DNA from: UBA9214 sp963753755
Lineage (GTDB): Bacteria > Pseudomonadota > Gammaproteobacteria > UBA9214
Reading direction: 5' to 3'
NCBI GenBank assembly: GCA_963753755.1
Contig: CAVWDM010000013.1
Coordinates: 346,956-410,955, forward strand
Length of the DNA stretch: 64,000 nt
Below the pieces are notes generated by a model that was not told the DNA's origin, made no database searches, and worked only from the letters and a program-made list of their open reading frames with translations. Shown piece after piece: positions 8,778 to 16,879 of the stretch. The position numbers and the translations under genes were made by a program. Numbering within the stretch: the first letter of the stretch is position 1; every line of letters starts with the position of its first letter.

Positions 8778-9434
8778 ATGCGGGTTATCCTCTTAGGTGG
8801 TCCCGGTGCCGGTAAGGGCACACAGGCCAATTACATCAAGGAAAAATACAATATTCCCCAGATTTCGACCGGCGACATGCTGCGTGCTGCGGTCAAGGCC
8901 GGAACGCCGCTGGGTGTGGAAGCAAAGAAGGTGATGGATGCCGGCGGGCTGGTATCCGATGACATTATCCTTGGCCTGATTGACGAGCGGCTCAAAGACG
9001 ATGATTGCAAGAACGGTTACCTGTTTGACGGTTTTCCGCGCACCCTGGCACAGGCCGATGCCCTCAAGGACAATGGGGTTCCCGTGGATGCCGTGGTCGA
9101 GATCGATGTCGATGACGCTGAAATCATCAAGCGCATGAGTGGTCGCCGCGTGCACCTGGCGTCCGGCCGTACCTATCACGTCGTCTTCAATCCACCGAAG
9201 GAAGAGGGCAAGGATGACGAGACCGGTGAAGCGCTGATCCAGCGTGACGATGATCAGGAAGATACCGTGCGCGAACGTCTCAATGTCTACCACGACCAGA
9301 CAGAGCCGCTGATAGCCTACTATTCCAAGTGGGCCGAAGCCGGTGGCGAGGGCGCACCGCGCTATGTCAAGATCAACGGCATTGGCAAGGTGGATGAAAT
9401 CCGGGATGCAATCTTTGCAGGTCTCGACGGCTAG
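8778..9434 (+). CDS. adk: Adenylate kinase
   Basis: Converts AMP + ATP to 2 ADP in the cytosol. The 218-residue long-form enzyme has the P-loop GGPGAGKGTQ at residues 7-16, NMP-binding ISTGDMLRAAVK, DGFPRTLAQA, and a LID domain (GRRVHLASGRTYHVVFNPP) with no zinc cysteines, as usual in Gram-negatives. The open frame runs upstream to 8718, but the ATG at 8778 has AAGGAG 7 bp before it and gives the standard N-terminus MRVILLGGPG. A terminator follows at 9458. Confidence 0.97.
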   Translation: MRVILLGGPGAGKGTQANYIKEKYNIPQISTGDMLRAAVKAGTPLGVEAKKVMDAGGLVSDDIILGLIDERLKDDDCKNGYLFDGFPRTLAQADALKDNGVPVDAVVEIDVDDAEIIKRMSGRRVHLASGRTYHVVFNPPKEEGKDDETGEALIQRDDDQEDTVRERLNVYHDQTEPLIAYYSKWAEAGGEGAPRYVKINGIGKVDEIRDAIFAGLDG

Positions 9435-9457
9435 CTTCCCCGGGCCTGGTTCCGAAC

Positions 9458-9485
9458 AAAAGGCCGGCTTATGCCGGCCTTTTCG
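9458..9485 (+). terminator. Terminator after adk
   Basis: The stem AAAGGCCGGC (9458-9468) pairs with GCCGGCCTTT (9473-9483) around a TTAT loop, and the T-rich 3' arm forms the tail. It begins about 23 bp after the adk stop. Confidence 0.88.
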
Positions 9486-9725
9486 GTAAAGGGCTGCCGC
9501 GAATACATTAATCACTAGTACTTTCGTACCACTACCCGATGCAAGGCTATACCTGCTACAATTTTCACCAACGTCAATTATGTGACGTCGCAAGCCCCGT
9601 TAACTGCCACGCTCTCCCTTTTTAAGTGGCTGTAACAAAAGAAATAGTTTCAATAATAACAGTGTGGCACGGATCAGCAGGATCAGGTGAGTCCTGCCCG
9701 AAGACCACGTTTTGCAGGAGTTTTA

Positions 9726-11276
9726 ATGGTTGCGGGTACAAACAGACCGGAGGAGATCGATCCAGGTGGCATGCGCAAGCTGCTGTACCTGATCGATTCA
9801 CTGCGTACAACACCGGCCGGTAGTCTTATTTACCGGCAGGCAGAGGGCATGATCGGTGAGGTTGCCTCCAGCCACCTGCGTGCCGAACTAGCTTACTCGG
9901 GGTTCGTGAGTGTGCTGCTGGAAGCCTTCAACGCACACCAGACACCCGGTTCACCCGGCTTCGTTCAAATCAAGTTATTGCAGGCCCGTCTGCAACCGCC
10001 GCTGACACCCACTGAACTGGATACACTCAGCAGTTTCATCGAACAGTGCGGTGAACAAATTCGCGCCTCAACGGTGCTGGAACCCAACGTACTGGTCGAG
10101 GCCATCAGCCCACTGCTGGCGGCCTTTGGGATTGATGCCCCGGCAGAGACAGGTCAGCGTACCGACGAGGTTGAATCATTTGCGGGAGTAGATGGTGGCA
10201 GCGAGGCGGCTCGTCTTGTAGTGGAGGGCCAGGCCACGGTAGACGTGGACTATGGCCCGGAGCCTGACGATGAAGTTGTGCCGGAGGAAGATGAGCCGCA
10301 AGCGGATGAGCTGGAAGAAGGTGAGCCGGAAGCGGATCAGCTGGATGAAGGTGAGCCGGAAGCGGATGAATACGTCAGCGATGACATTCCGGCCGGACAG
10401 GACCTGAATGCCATCAATCGCAGTGAGCTGGAAGCACGTCGAGATGATATACAGAAGCTGCAGGCAACCCTCGGTCAGCAGGTTCTGGAGACTATCACCC
10501 AGAACGAGGAATTCGGCGTTATCCTCGAGGTTGCACTCGCCGAGTTACGACAGGCAGAGGAGCTTTCGGAACTGGAAAATATGCGCTGGACGCTGATTCG
10601 TGAAGTCGAAAAGCTCATGAAAGGCCACAATGAACTGGCAGATAAACTCGATAGCACCCACCACTACCTGCAACTGTTCGAATCAGACAGCCGCGAACTG
10701 ACGGATGAACTGACACGCGTGCGCCTGCTCAGCCTGACGGACGAGTTGACCAGCCTGCCGAACCGCCGTGCCTTTATGCGGCGAATGGAAGACGAAGTGG
10801 CACGCGTGCAACGTTATGGTTTTCCGCTTTCATTCATCCTCATGGATCTCGACCACTTCAAGGCTGTCAACGATGAGCTGGGCCATGCAGCCGGTGACGA
10901 GGTGTTACGGGTGTATTCAAAGAATATTCTATCTATCTTTCGCCACCACGACATGGTAGCCCGCTACGGTGGTGAAGAGTTTGCCGTGCTGTTGCCGAAT
11001 ACCGACTCAGATGGTGCGGTACGTGCGCTGAACAAGGTCAGACGCCGCGCCAACGAAACGCGCTGGCAAGCCAATGGCACGGTTTCAAAGGTGCCAACCT
11101 TCTCGGCGGGCGTGTCACTCTACAAGCCCGGCGAATCCGCCAGTGCATTCATCGAGCGTGCCGATAAGGCACTCTACCGTGCCAAGCACCTGGGTCGTAA
11201 CCGCATCGAGCTCGATATTACCTACCAGAATGACGGTGAGGGCAGTGTCCCGCGTCGTCGCAGTACCGACACCTGA
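9726..11276 (+). CDS. Diguanylate cyclase (GGDEF domain)
   Basis: A predicted cytosolic c-di-GMP synthase of 516 residues. The C-terminal GGDEF domain starts near residue 345 (SLTDELTSLPNRRAF) and has the active site GGEEF at about 415-419 and an RHHD product-inhibition I-site at 406-409, exactly five residues before it. The N-terminal 240 residues are unrecognised, helical and rich in Glu/Asp, with a threefold 10-residue acidic repeat at about 189-218 and a coiled-coil-like stretch before the catalytic domain. The start at ATG 9726 is supported by CAGGAG at 9715-9720. No membrane segment or known sensor is visible. Confidence 0.9.
   Translation: MVAGTNRPEEIDPGGMRKLLYLIDSLRTTPAGSLIYRQAEGMIGEVASSHLRAELAYSGFVSVLLEAFNAHQTPGSPGFVQIKLLQARLQPPLTPTELDTLSSFIEQCGEQIRASTVLEPNVLVEAISPLLAAFGIDAPAETGQRTDEVESFAGVDGGSEAARLVVEGQATVDVDYGPEPDDEVVPEEDEPQADELEEGEPEADQLDEGEPEADEYVSDDIPAGQDLNAINRSELEARRDDIQKLQATLGQQVLETITQNEEFGVILEVALAELRQAEELSELENMRWTLIREVEKLMKGHNELADKLDSTHHYLQLFESDSRELTDELTRVRLLSLTDELTSLPNRRAFMRRMEDEVARVQRYGFPLSFILMDLDHFKAVNDELGHAAGDEVLRVYSKNILSIFRHHDMVARYGGEEFAVLLPNTDSDGAVRALNKVRRRANETRWQANGTVSKVPTFSAGVSLYKPGESASAFIERADKALYRAKHLGRNRIELDITYQNDGEGSVPRRRSTDT
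10291..10380 (+). repeat. Three 30-bp in-frame repeats in the diguanylate cyclase gene
   Basis: Three near-identical 30-bp units encode EPQADELEEG / EPEADQLDEG / EPEADEYVSD-like decapeptides, an acidic linker. The copies differ by only a few bases, so the array is probably recent and could vary in number between strains. Confidence 0.8.
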
Positions 11277-11382
11277 TAGCGGGCACTGCGGCTGCCGGTT
11301 CGTGCGCAGCGTGTAATGCGCGACATTCCATTTTGATAGCCTGTATAATCAGGTCTCTCCTTTCTGCAAGGGCGCATTTTCC

Positions 11383-11763
11383 ATGGCTACTGTTGATCTC
11401 ACCCACGAGAACTTTATAAGTACAATTAACGACAATGATATTGTGCTGGTCGATTTCTGGGCACCCTGGTGCGGACCGTGCCGGCAATTTGCACCGGTTT
11501 TTGAGTCCATGTCGGAATCACACCCCGATGCCGTGTTCGCGAAGGTGAACACCGAAGAACAGCAGCAGCTTGCAGCCCAGTTTCAGATTCGCTCGATCCC
11601 GACCCTCATGGTTTTCAGGGAGCAGGTTATCGTGTTCTCGCAACCCGGTGCGTTGCCGCCGGCCAGCCTGCAAACGGTTATTGAAAAGGTAGCGGCTCTG
11701 GATATGGCTGAGGTGCACCGGCAAATTGCCGAGCAGGCGGAGAATCAGGAGGGGTCGGCATGA
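11383..11763 (+). CDS. Thioredoxin-family protein
   Basis: A 126-residue thioredoxin with the active site WCGPC (residues 28-32 in FWAPWCGPCRQF), cis-Pro in RSIPTLMVF, and a C-terminal extension of about 20 residues (MAEVHRQIAEQAENQEG) beyond the usual 105-residue fold. It has no signal peptide, so it is probably cytosolic. Its stop overlaps the start of the SIMPL-domain gene by 4 bp, which suggests coupled translation. Confidence 0.87.
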   Translation: MATVDLTHENFISTINDNDIVLVDFWAPWCGPCRQFAPVFESMSESHPDAVFAKVNTEEQQQLAAQFQIRSIPTLMVFREQVIVFSQPGALPPASLQTVIEKVAALDMAEVHRQIAEQAENQEGSA

Positions 11764-12452
11764 AGCGGGTTACGCTGCTGCTCGCGTTTGTGCTGGCTGT
11801 ATCCACTGCGGTATCTGCAGACGATAACCCGCCGCGCTATAACCAGATTCGATTACAGGCGCAACAAAGCGAGTCGGTCAGTAACGACACCATGCACGTG
11901 ACGCTCAATAGTTATGCCGAAATGCAGGACTCGACAAAGCTGGCTGCGCGCATCAACCAGGATATGGACTGGGCGCTCACAAGGGCCAGGCAATACAGCG
12001 ACGTCAAGATCAGCACCGGCGGTTACCAGATCTGGCCGGTGACCCGCAAGGAAGTCACCAGTGCCTGGCGAGGCCAGCAGGACCTGATCCTGGAGAGCAA
12101 GGATACGGAAAAACTCAGCCAGTTGACTGGTGAGTTACAGGAGAAACTGAAGATCAAGTCGATGAGCTTTTCGGTGTCGGATGAAAAACGAGTTGCTGTT
12201 GAAAACCGCCTGATCGATGCCGCCCTGAATGCCTTCAAGGAGCGTGCCGGGATCGTGGGCGACAACCTCAAGGCCAAGGGTTATCGTATCGTCGAACTCA
12301 ATGTCGGTACCACGGCGCAGCGTCCACCGGTCATGTACCAGGCAAGGATGTCCTCTGTGTCCATGCAAGCCAGTGATTCTGTTGCCGTCGAAGGCGGTGA
12401 AAGCGATGTGCAGATAACGGTCAGCGGCAGCGTAGAATTGCTGATCCCCTGA
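11760..12452 (+). CDS. SIMPL (DUF541) domain protein, periplasmic
   Basis: A 230-residue protein with an N-terminal signal peptide (MKRVTLLLAFVLAVSTAVSA, cleavage after A-x-A near residue 20) and a SIMPL/DUF541 fold seen in YNQIRLQAQQSESVSNDTM, YQIWPVTRKEV and a C-terminal VQITVSGSVEL strand. Members form periplasmic or outer-membrane-associated oligomers of uncertain function. It overlaps the preceding thioredoxin gene (ATGA). Confidence 0.82.
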   Translation: MKRVTLLLAFVLAVSTAVSADDNPPRYNQIRLQAQQSESVSNDTMHVTLNSYAEMQDSTKLAARINQDMDWALTRARQYSDVKISTGGYQIWPVTRKEVTSAWRGQQDLILESKDTEKLSQLTGELQEKLKIKSMSFSVSDEKRVAVENRLIDAALNAFKERAGIVGDNLKAKGYRIVELNVGTTAQRPPVMYQARMSSVSMQASDSVAVEGGESDVQITVSGSVELLIP

Positions 12453-12491
12453 GCAACCGCAGAGCCAGCCAGGCAGCGGCATACGCCGCTG

Positions 12492-12767
12492 TTAATTTTT
12501 TTCGTTCTCCAGCGCCTTCGTCGTGATTTCGTTGTAGAGGTTCAGCATGCGCGCAGCCAGTTCCTGCCATTCCGGGTGTCTGTCAATCAGTTGTGATGTT
12601 ACCTGTCCGGCATCACTAAGCACGTTCTCAAGAAAGTCAATCTCAAGGTCGTTGAGTACTTCGCCCTGGTCAACCTTTTCCTTCAGTTCCAGTGCAACCG
12701 GGAGCCTGTGTTTTTCGAGGCGTTCCACCAGCACCTGAATTAGAGCGGCATCTTTTGATTCAGTCAT
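12492..12767 (-). CDS. Small conserved hypothetical protein
   Basis: A 91-residue soluble, acidic, mostly helical protein that I do not recognise. It starts MTESKDAALIQVLVERL and ends in TTKALENEKN. A second, frameshifted copy lies at 60337-60616 and shares HRLP/QRLP, DRHPEWQE, LYNEIT/LYEEIA and KALENEK. The existence of a diverged paralogue with the same length supports this as a real gene. It faces the SIMPL gene tail to tail. Confidence 0.7.
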   Translation of the reverse strand: MTESKDAALIQVLVERLEKHRLPVALELKEKVDQGEVLNDLEIDFLENVLSDAGQVTSQLIDRHPEWQELAARMLNLYNEITTKALENEKN

Positions 12768-12883
12768 GTGTTCTCACCTATTGCTTGTGTGCGCGCCAGT
12801 TATCTGCACGCGGTGTCTTGCAAGGATAGCACCGTTCAGAGTGCTTGGCATGTCCGGTTACTGTCGAAAATGCAGGGTAAACG

Positions 12884-13993
12884 TCAAGAGCGCGTGTTCG
12901 CTTGTTTCGCCTCGCCTTCAACCAGATCGGGCTCGCCGCAATACCTGGCGATCTCGGCACGCGCGGCATCACGCAGGTTTAGCGCAACCTGCCAGCCTTC
13001 ACCTGACGGGGCAATGGGTGGACGTATGGTGACCCCGATCGATCCCTGGTGTGGAAACCAGTTCGAACCGCGCACGATGCTGCGCGCGCCGCGGATGGCA
13101 ACGGGAGTCACCGGAACGTTGGCGCGGGCCGCGGTGACAAACGCGCCCATGCGAAACGGTTGCAGGCCCTCAAAGGTTGTAAAGGTACCCTCCGGGAAAA
13201 ACACGATGGTCTGACCGTTCTGTGACTTCTGGGTGATGCGGCGTACGTCGCTGGCACCCTTGTGGCCATTAAAACGATCAACGAACTCAACCCCGAAACG
13301 TTGCAGCAGGATGCGCACGGGGGCTATCCGTGCCAGTTCACCCTTGACGATAAAGTGAATCGGTATGTCCAGCGCGGCGGTGACGATGAATCCGTCCAGG
13401 TAGCTGGCATGGTTGGCGACGACGATATGGGGCTGTTCCGCGTCCAGGTATTCCTGGCCCGTGACCCAAAAGGGTGTAAAGGTCAGTGCAAAGAAACTGC
13501 GCGCACCGATGTGGGCGAGTTTGCGTCGCCAGCTTTCAAATGGCGCGATCACCACGACTATCCAGGTAAGCAGGCCGACGACAATAAACACGGGCCAGCA
13601 ATAGAGGGCATAAAGCCATTCAGACAGGCTGTGACCGGTGGCAGGCTCATCTTTCAGGGCGGCCTCGCCAAACGAACCCATCAACAGGTCGCGCTCATCG
13701 ATATCGGTCGCGCTGTTGTCGGCGTTGCCGGCATGCTGGTCAAGGATGACCTTCATGAGCCTGCCCGGTGTCGAGGCAGCGGCCACCCGGGCTTCATCCA
13801 GTTTCATGCCCAGTGAAGATTCAAGCCGGGTACACAGTTCCACGCGTGCCATACTGTCCAGGCCCAGTTCCTTCTCCAGGTGGGTGTCGGCAGTGAAATG
13901 CAGGTTCTTCCAGCGCGGGTGCACCTCGCCAACCAGATCGCGTATTGCAGACAGGATTGTGTTGATGTCAGGAGTGTCGTCCGGTTCGCTCAT
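12884..13993 (-). CDS. Acyl carrier protein-acyltransferase (PlsC-type) fusion
   Basis: A 369-residue inner-membrane protein. Residues 8-90 form an acyl-carrier domain with the phosphopantetheine site GLDSMARVEL (Ser47). Residues 129-151 are a membrane segment (CWPVFIVVGLLTWIVVVIAP). Residues 165-340 form an LPLAT/PlsC acyltransferase with NHASYLD (194-200) and PEGT (267-270). The frame is open to 14092, but ATG 13993 (MSEPDD) gives the ACP domain its normal start. It is divergent from xerD by about 60 bp. The role is inferred: acylation of a glycerophospholipid or other polar acceptor using an acyl chain held on its own ACP. Confidence 0.83.
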   Translation of the reverse strand: MSEPDDTPDINTILSAIRDLVGEVHPRWKNLHFTADTHLEKELGLDSMARVELCTRLESSLGMKLDEARVAAASTPGRLMKVILDQHAGNADNSATDIDERDLLMGSFGEAALKDEPATGHSLSEWLYALYCWPVFIVVGLLTWIVVVIAPFESWRRKLAHIGARSFFALTFTPFWVTGQEYLDAEQPHIVVANHASYLDGFIVTAALDIPIHFIVKGELARIAPVRILLQRFGVEFVDRFNGHKGASDVRRITQKSQNGQTIVFFPEGTFTTFEGLQPFRMGAFVTAARANVPVTPVAIRGARSIVRGSNWFPHQGSIGVTIRPPIAPSGEGWQVALNLRDAARAEIARYCGEPDLVEGEAKQANTRS

Positions 13994-14055
13994 AGACACG
14001 CATATGCTAATGTAAATTACATGATCCAGGTGGGCAGTATACCAGCAAGGGGGGC

Positions 14056-14982
14056 ATGCTGATGAGCAGCGACGAGCGCGAGACATTATCACCTGAAACG
14101 CTGCGGGTCATCGAGCAGTTTACCGATGCCCTGTGGATGGAGCGTGGCTTGAGCAGCAATACGCTGACGGCCTATCGGAATGATCTGTCCGGCCTGGCCG
14201 GTTGGTTGCAGAAACAGGGCAAGACATTAGTCGTGGCGCAGCGCCAGGATTTGCTGGCCTACCTGTCCGAACGTGTCGGTGACGGCGCAAAACCCAGAAC
14301 CACGGCACGTCTGGTGTCCTCCATGCGCCGTTTCTACCGTTACCTTATCCGTGAAGGACAGCTGCATGAAGATCCCAGTGTGCGTATTGATACCCCGCGG
14401 ATTGGCAGGCCCTTGCCGGATTCACTCAGTGAAACCGAGGTGGAGACCTTGCTGGATGCCCCGGATGAAAGCGATACGCTGGGGATTCGTGACCGCGCCA
14501 TGCTGGAGCTGCTCTATGCCTGCGGCTTGCGTGTCTCCGAGCTGGTCAGCATGACCACCGATCAGGCCAACCTGACACAGGGTGTGGTGCGGCTGATCGG
14601 CAAGGGTAACAAGGAACGCCTGGTGCCGCTGGGCGAGGAGGCGGTAGACTGGCTGCAGTACTACCTGGACGAAAGCCGCCCCGATCTGGCGGCCGATGCT
14701 GTCTCGAAGCAGCTGTTTATTACCCGTCGGGGCAAGGGGATGACACGCCAGGCCTTCTGGTACCGGATTCGTCATTACGCGGTAAAATCCGGTATAAACA
14801 AACCCTTATCGCCACATACCCTGAGACATGCATTCGCCACCCACCTGCTGAATCACGGTGCAGACCTGCGTGTCGTGCAAATGTTGCTGGGGCATAGTGA
14901 CCTGTCAACAACACAGATATATACTCATGTGGCACGCGAACGATTAAAGGACCTGCACACAAAACACCACCCGCGTGGTTGA
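14056..14982 (+). CDS. xerD: Site-specific tyrosine recombinase XerD
   Basis: XerD with XerC resolves chromosome dimers at dif. The 308-residue product has the SAM-like N-terminal domain (ERGLSSNTLTAYRNDL) and the catalytic set: Arg in CGLRVSEL, Lys in GKGNKER, HTLRH, GHSD and the Tyr in QIYTHV. ATGs at 14056 and 14062 are both possible. The chromosomal context (next to dsbC) and the Xer-type sequence separate it from the two ICE integrases in this window. Confidence 0.93.
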   Translation: MLMSSDERETLSPETLRVIEQFTDALWMERGLSSNTLTAYRNDLSGLAGWLQKQGKTLVVAQRQDLLAYLSERVGDGAKPRTTARLVSSMRRFYRYLIREGQLHEDPSVRIDTPRIGRPLPDSLSETEVETLLDAPDESDTLGIRDRAMLELLYACGLRVSELVSMTTDQANLTQGVVRLIGKGNKERLVPLGEEAVDWLQYYLDESRPDLAADAVSKQLFITRRGKGMTRQAFWYRIRHYAVKSGINKPLSPHTLRHAFATHLLNHGADLRVVQMLLGHSDLSTTQIYTHVARERLKDLHTKHHPRG

Positions 14983-15094
14983 ACCAGCCCAATCCGGAAT
15001 ATGTCCACGCATATGACGTGAAACTTATTTCCCGGTTGCAGTGTCCAACGCCCCTGACAATAAACTACACCATGTGACCAACACAGGATTTATT

Positions 15095-15820
15095 ATGAAC
15101 AAGCGATTATACGGCGTATGCGTACTGTTATTCGGTATGAGCCTTTTCAATTTCTCTGCGGCAGAAACCAGCGCACAGGCAGACATCACGAAATCACTCA
15201 GCGCTGTTTTTCCCGGCATAACGCCGGACAGTATCACGCCATCACCAATGGATGGCGTCTCCGAGGTACTGATTGGACCGCGTCTCATGTACATCAGCAA
15301 TGACGGTAAATATCTGCTGCAGGGCAGTCTCGTCGACCTGGAGACCCGGGTCGATATCAGCGAGGCGCGCCGCAATGCAATCCGTGTCGATGCCCTCAAC
15401 GATCTGGGCGAGGAAAACATGATTATTTTCCCGGCCAAGGACGAGAAACACACCATTACGGTTTTTACCGACATTGACTGTGGTTACTGTCGCAAGTTGC
15501 ACGCCGAGATGGACAAGTACAATGAAGAGGGGATTACGGTGCGCTACCTGATGTTCCCGCGCGGCGGTGTCGACTCACCCTCCTTTGAGAAGGCTGTCTC
15601 TGTATGGTGCAACAAGGACAAGCAGGATGCGCTGACACGCTCCAAGCAGGGCGAGACCCTGCCAAAGGCCAGTTGTGACAACCCCATCATGCAAGAATAC
15701 GAGCTTGGTCAGCTGATCGGTGTTCGTGGTACGCCCGCGATTATCACGGAAGACGGTGCCATGTTACCCGGTTATGTGCCGGCTGCGCGGTTGTCCAAGG
15801 CACTGCAGACCGGCTCCTGA
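15095..15820 (+). CDS. dsbC: Thiol:disulfide interchange protein DsbC
   Basis: Periplasmic disulfide isomerase of 241 residues. A signal peptide occupies residues 1-22 (ends FNFSAAE), the dimerisation domain follows (DSITPSPMDGVSEV), and the active site CGYC is at 129-132. The cis-Pro loop is RGTPAII. The frame opens at 15041, but ATG 15095 is preferred because it starts the signal peptide directly. The xerD-dsbC order is common in gammaproteobacteria. Confidence 0.93.
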   Translation: MNKRLYGVCVLLFGMSLFNFSAAETSAQADITKSLSAVFPGITPDSITPSPMDGVSEVLIGPRLMYISNDGKYLLQGSLVDLETRVDISEARRNAIRVDALNDLGEENMIIFPAKDEKHTITVFTDIDCGYCRKLHAEMDKYNEEGITVRYLMFPRGGVDSPSFEKAVSVWCNKDKQDALTRSKQGETLPKASCDNPIMQEYELGQLIGVRGTPAIITEDGAMLPGYVPAARLSKALQTGS

Positions 15821-15908
15821 TGCCCAAACCATAACCGCAGATACCGTTCGCGCCTGCAGCGCTTTCGATTGCTGCAGGCGCGGGGCGCGTGCGCAACCCG
15901 CTGCCGAT

Positions 15909-16772
15909 CTAATGCAGCAGTGTGAACAATTTGCGGCGGTAACTGTTGACCAGTTCACCCTCATTTTCGAGTAGATTGAAAACCGCCAGCAGGCCCTTGC
16001 GGCCAGCATCATCGCGGAAACCACGGTGGTGCTGCAACAGGTACATGAAGGCCTCCAGTGCGGGCTGCATGCGGTTGTCCAGCACGTACCATGCAGCCAG
16101 TTGGTAGCGCGCCTCCAGATCGTCCGGGGTTTTTTCGATGACACTTTCAAGCTCGACCATGGACGGGGCATCCCTGGTTACGACGGCAAATTCAAGCAAG
16201 GCGCTCATACGCGAGGCTTCCTTCTCGTCACGTACATCACGCGGCAATGAGGCGATCAGTTCCGCGGCATCACACAGCTGTCCGTGTCGCAGCTTGAGTT
16301 CTGCATAGGCCAGTGTGAGCTGGTGATTGTCCGGCTCGGCAAGATGTGCATCATGGAGCATCTTCAATGCTTCACTGTGCCTGCCCTGTTGCCATGCGCT
16401 GGTCGCGCGTTCCCGGATGGTGTCGGATTCGCGTTCAATATGACGGTCCAGCAAGATGCGCAGTGTCGACTCTGTTTGTGCAGCCAGGATTTCCTCGACC
16501 ATTTCAGCGTTTTTATACAGCCGCATGGTTGGCAGGCTGCGTATGCCATGTGCCCTGGCGAGTTCGCGCTGTTCATCAGTATTGACCTTGGCGAGCACGA
16601 ACTTGCCACCGTAGTCTTCAACCAGTTTTTTCAACACCGGCATCTGCATCTGGCAGGGGCCACACCACTCCGCCCAGTAGTCCACCAGCACCGGGACGTG
16701 CCGCGATCGCTCGATGACAAGGCTGTCGAATGTTTCCTGCGTTACATCGGTAATATTCTGAGTGTTGTTCAT
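15909..16772 (-). CDS. cnoX: Thioredoxin-TPR co-chaperone, CnoX/YbbN-like
   Basis: 287 residues: an N-terminal thioredoxin domain with WCGPC (36-40) and RSLPTM, then a TPR-like helical region (QQGRHSEALKMLHDAHLAEPDN; LEARYQLAAWYVLDNRMQPAL; RGFRDDAGRKGLLAVFNLL) that matches CnoX. Known CnoX proteins protect substrates from overoxidation and pass them to chaperonins. E. coli CnoX lacks a redox CGPC motif, whereas this one keeps it and may be an active oxidoreductase. The start at ATG 16772 (MNNTQN) gives the usual N-terminus; the frame extends to 16826. Confidence 0.87.
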   Translation of the reverse strand: MNNTQNITDVTQETFDSLVIERSRHVPVLVDYWAEWCGPCQMQMPVLKKLVEDYGGKFVLAKVNTDEQRELARAHGIRSLPTMRLYKNAEMVEEILAAQTESTLRILLDRHIERESDTIRERATSAWQQGRHSEALKMLHDAHLAEPDNHQLTLAYAELKLRHGQLCDAAELIASLPRDVRDEKEASRMSALLEFAVVTRDAPSMVELESVIEKTPDDLEARYQLAAWYVLDNRMQPALEAFMYLLQHHRGFRDDAGRKGLLAVFNLLENEGELVNSYRRKLFTLLH

Positions 16773-16879
16773 ATTTTCGGCGTCTGGCTGATCAGTTTTT
16801 GTTGTGCGTTCGAAGTGCCCCAGCACTAACCGTTACACCTGCAGGAGCCGATCGTATCCGCAATAATCCCGAGTCGTTA

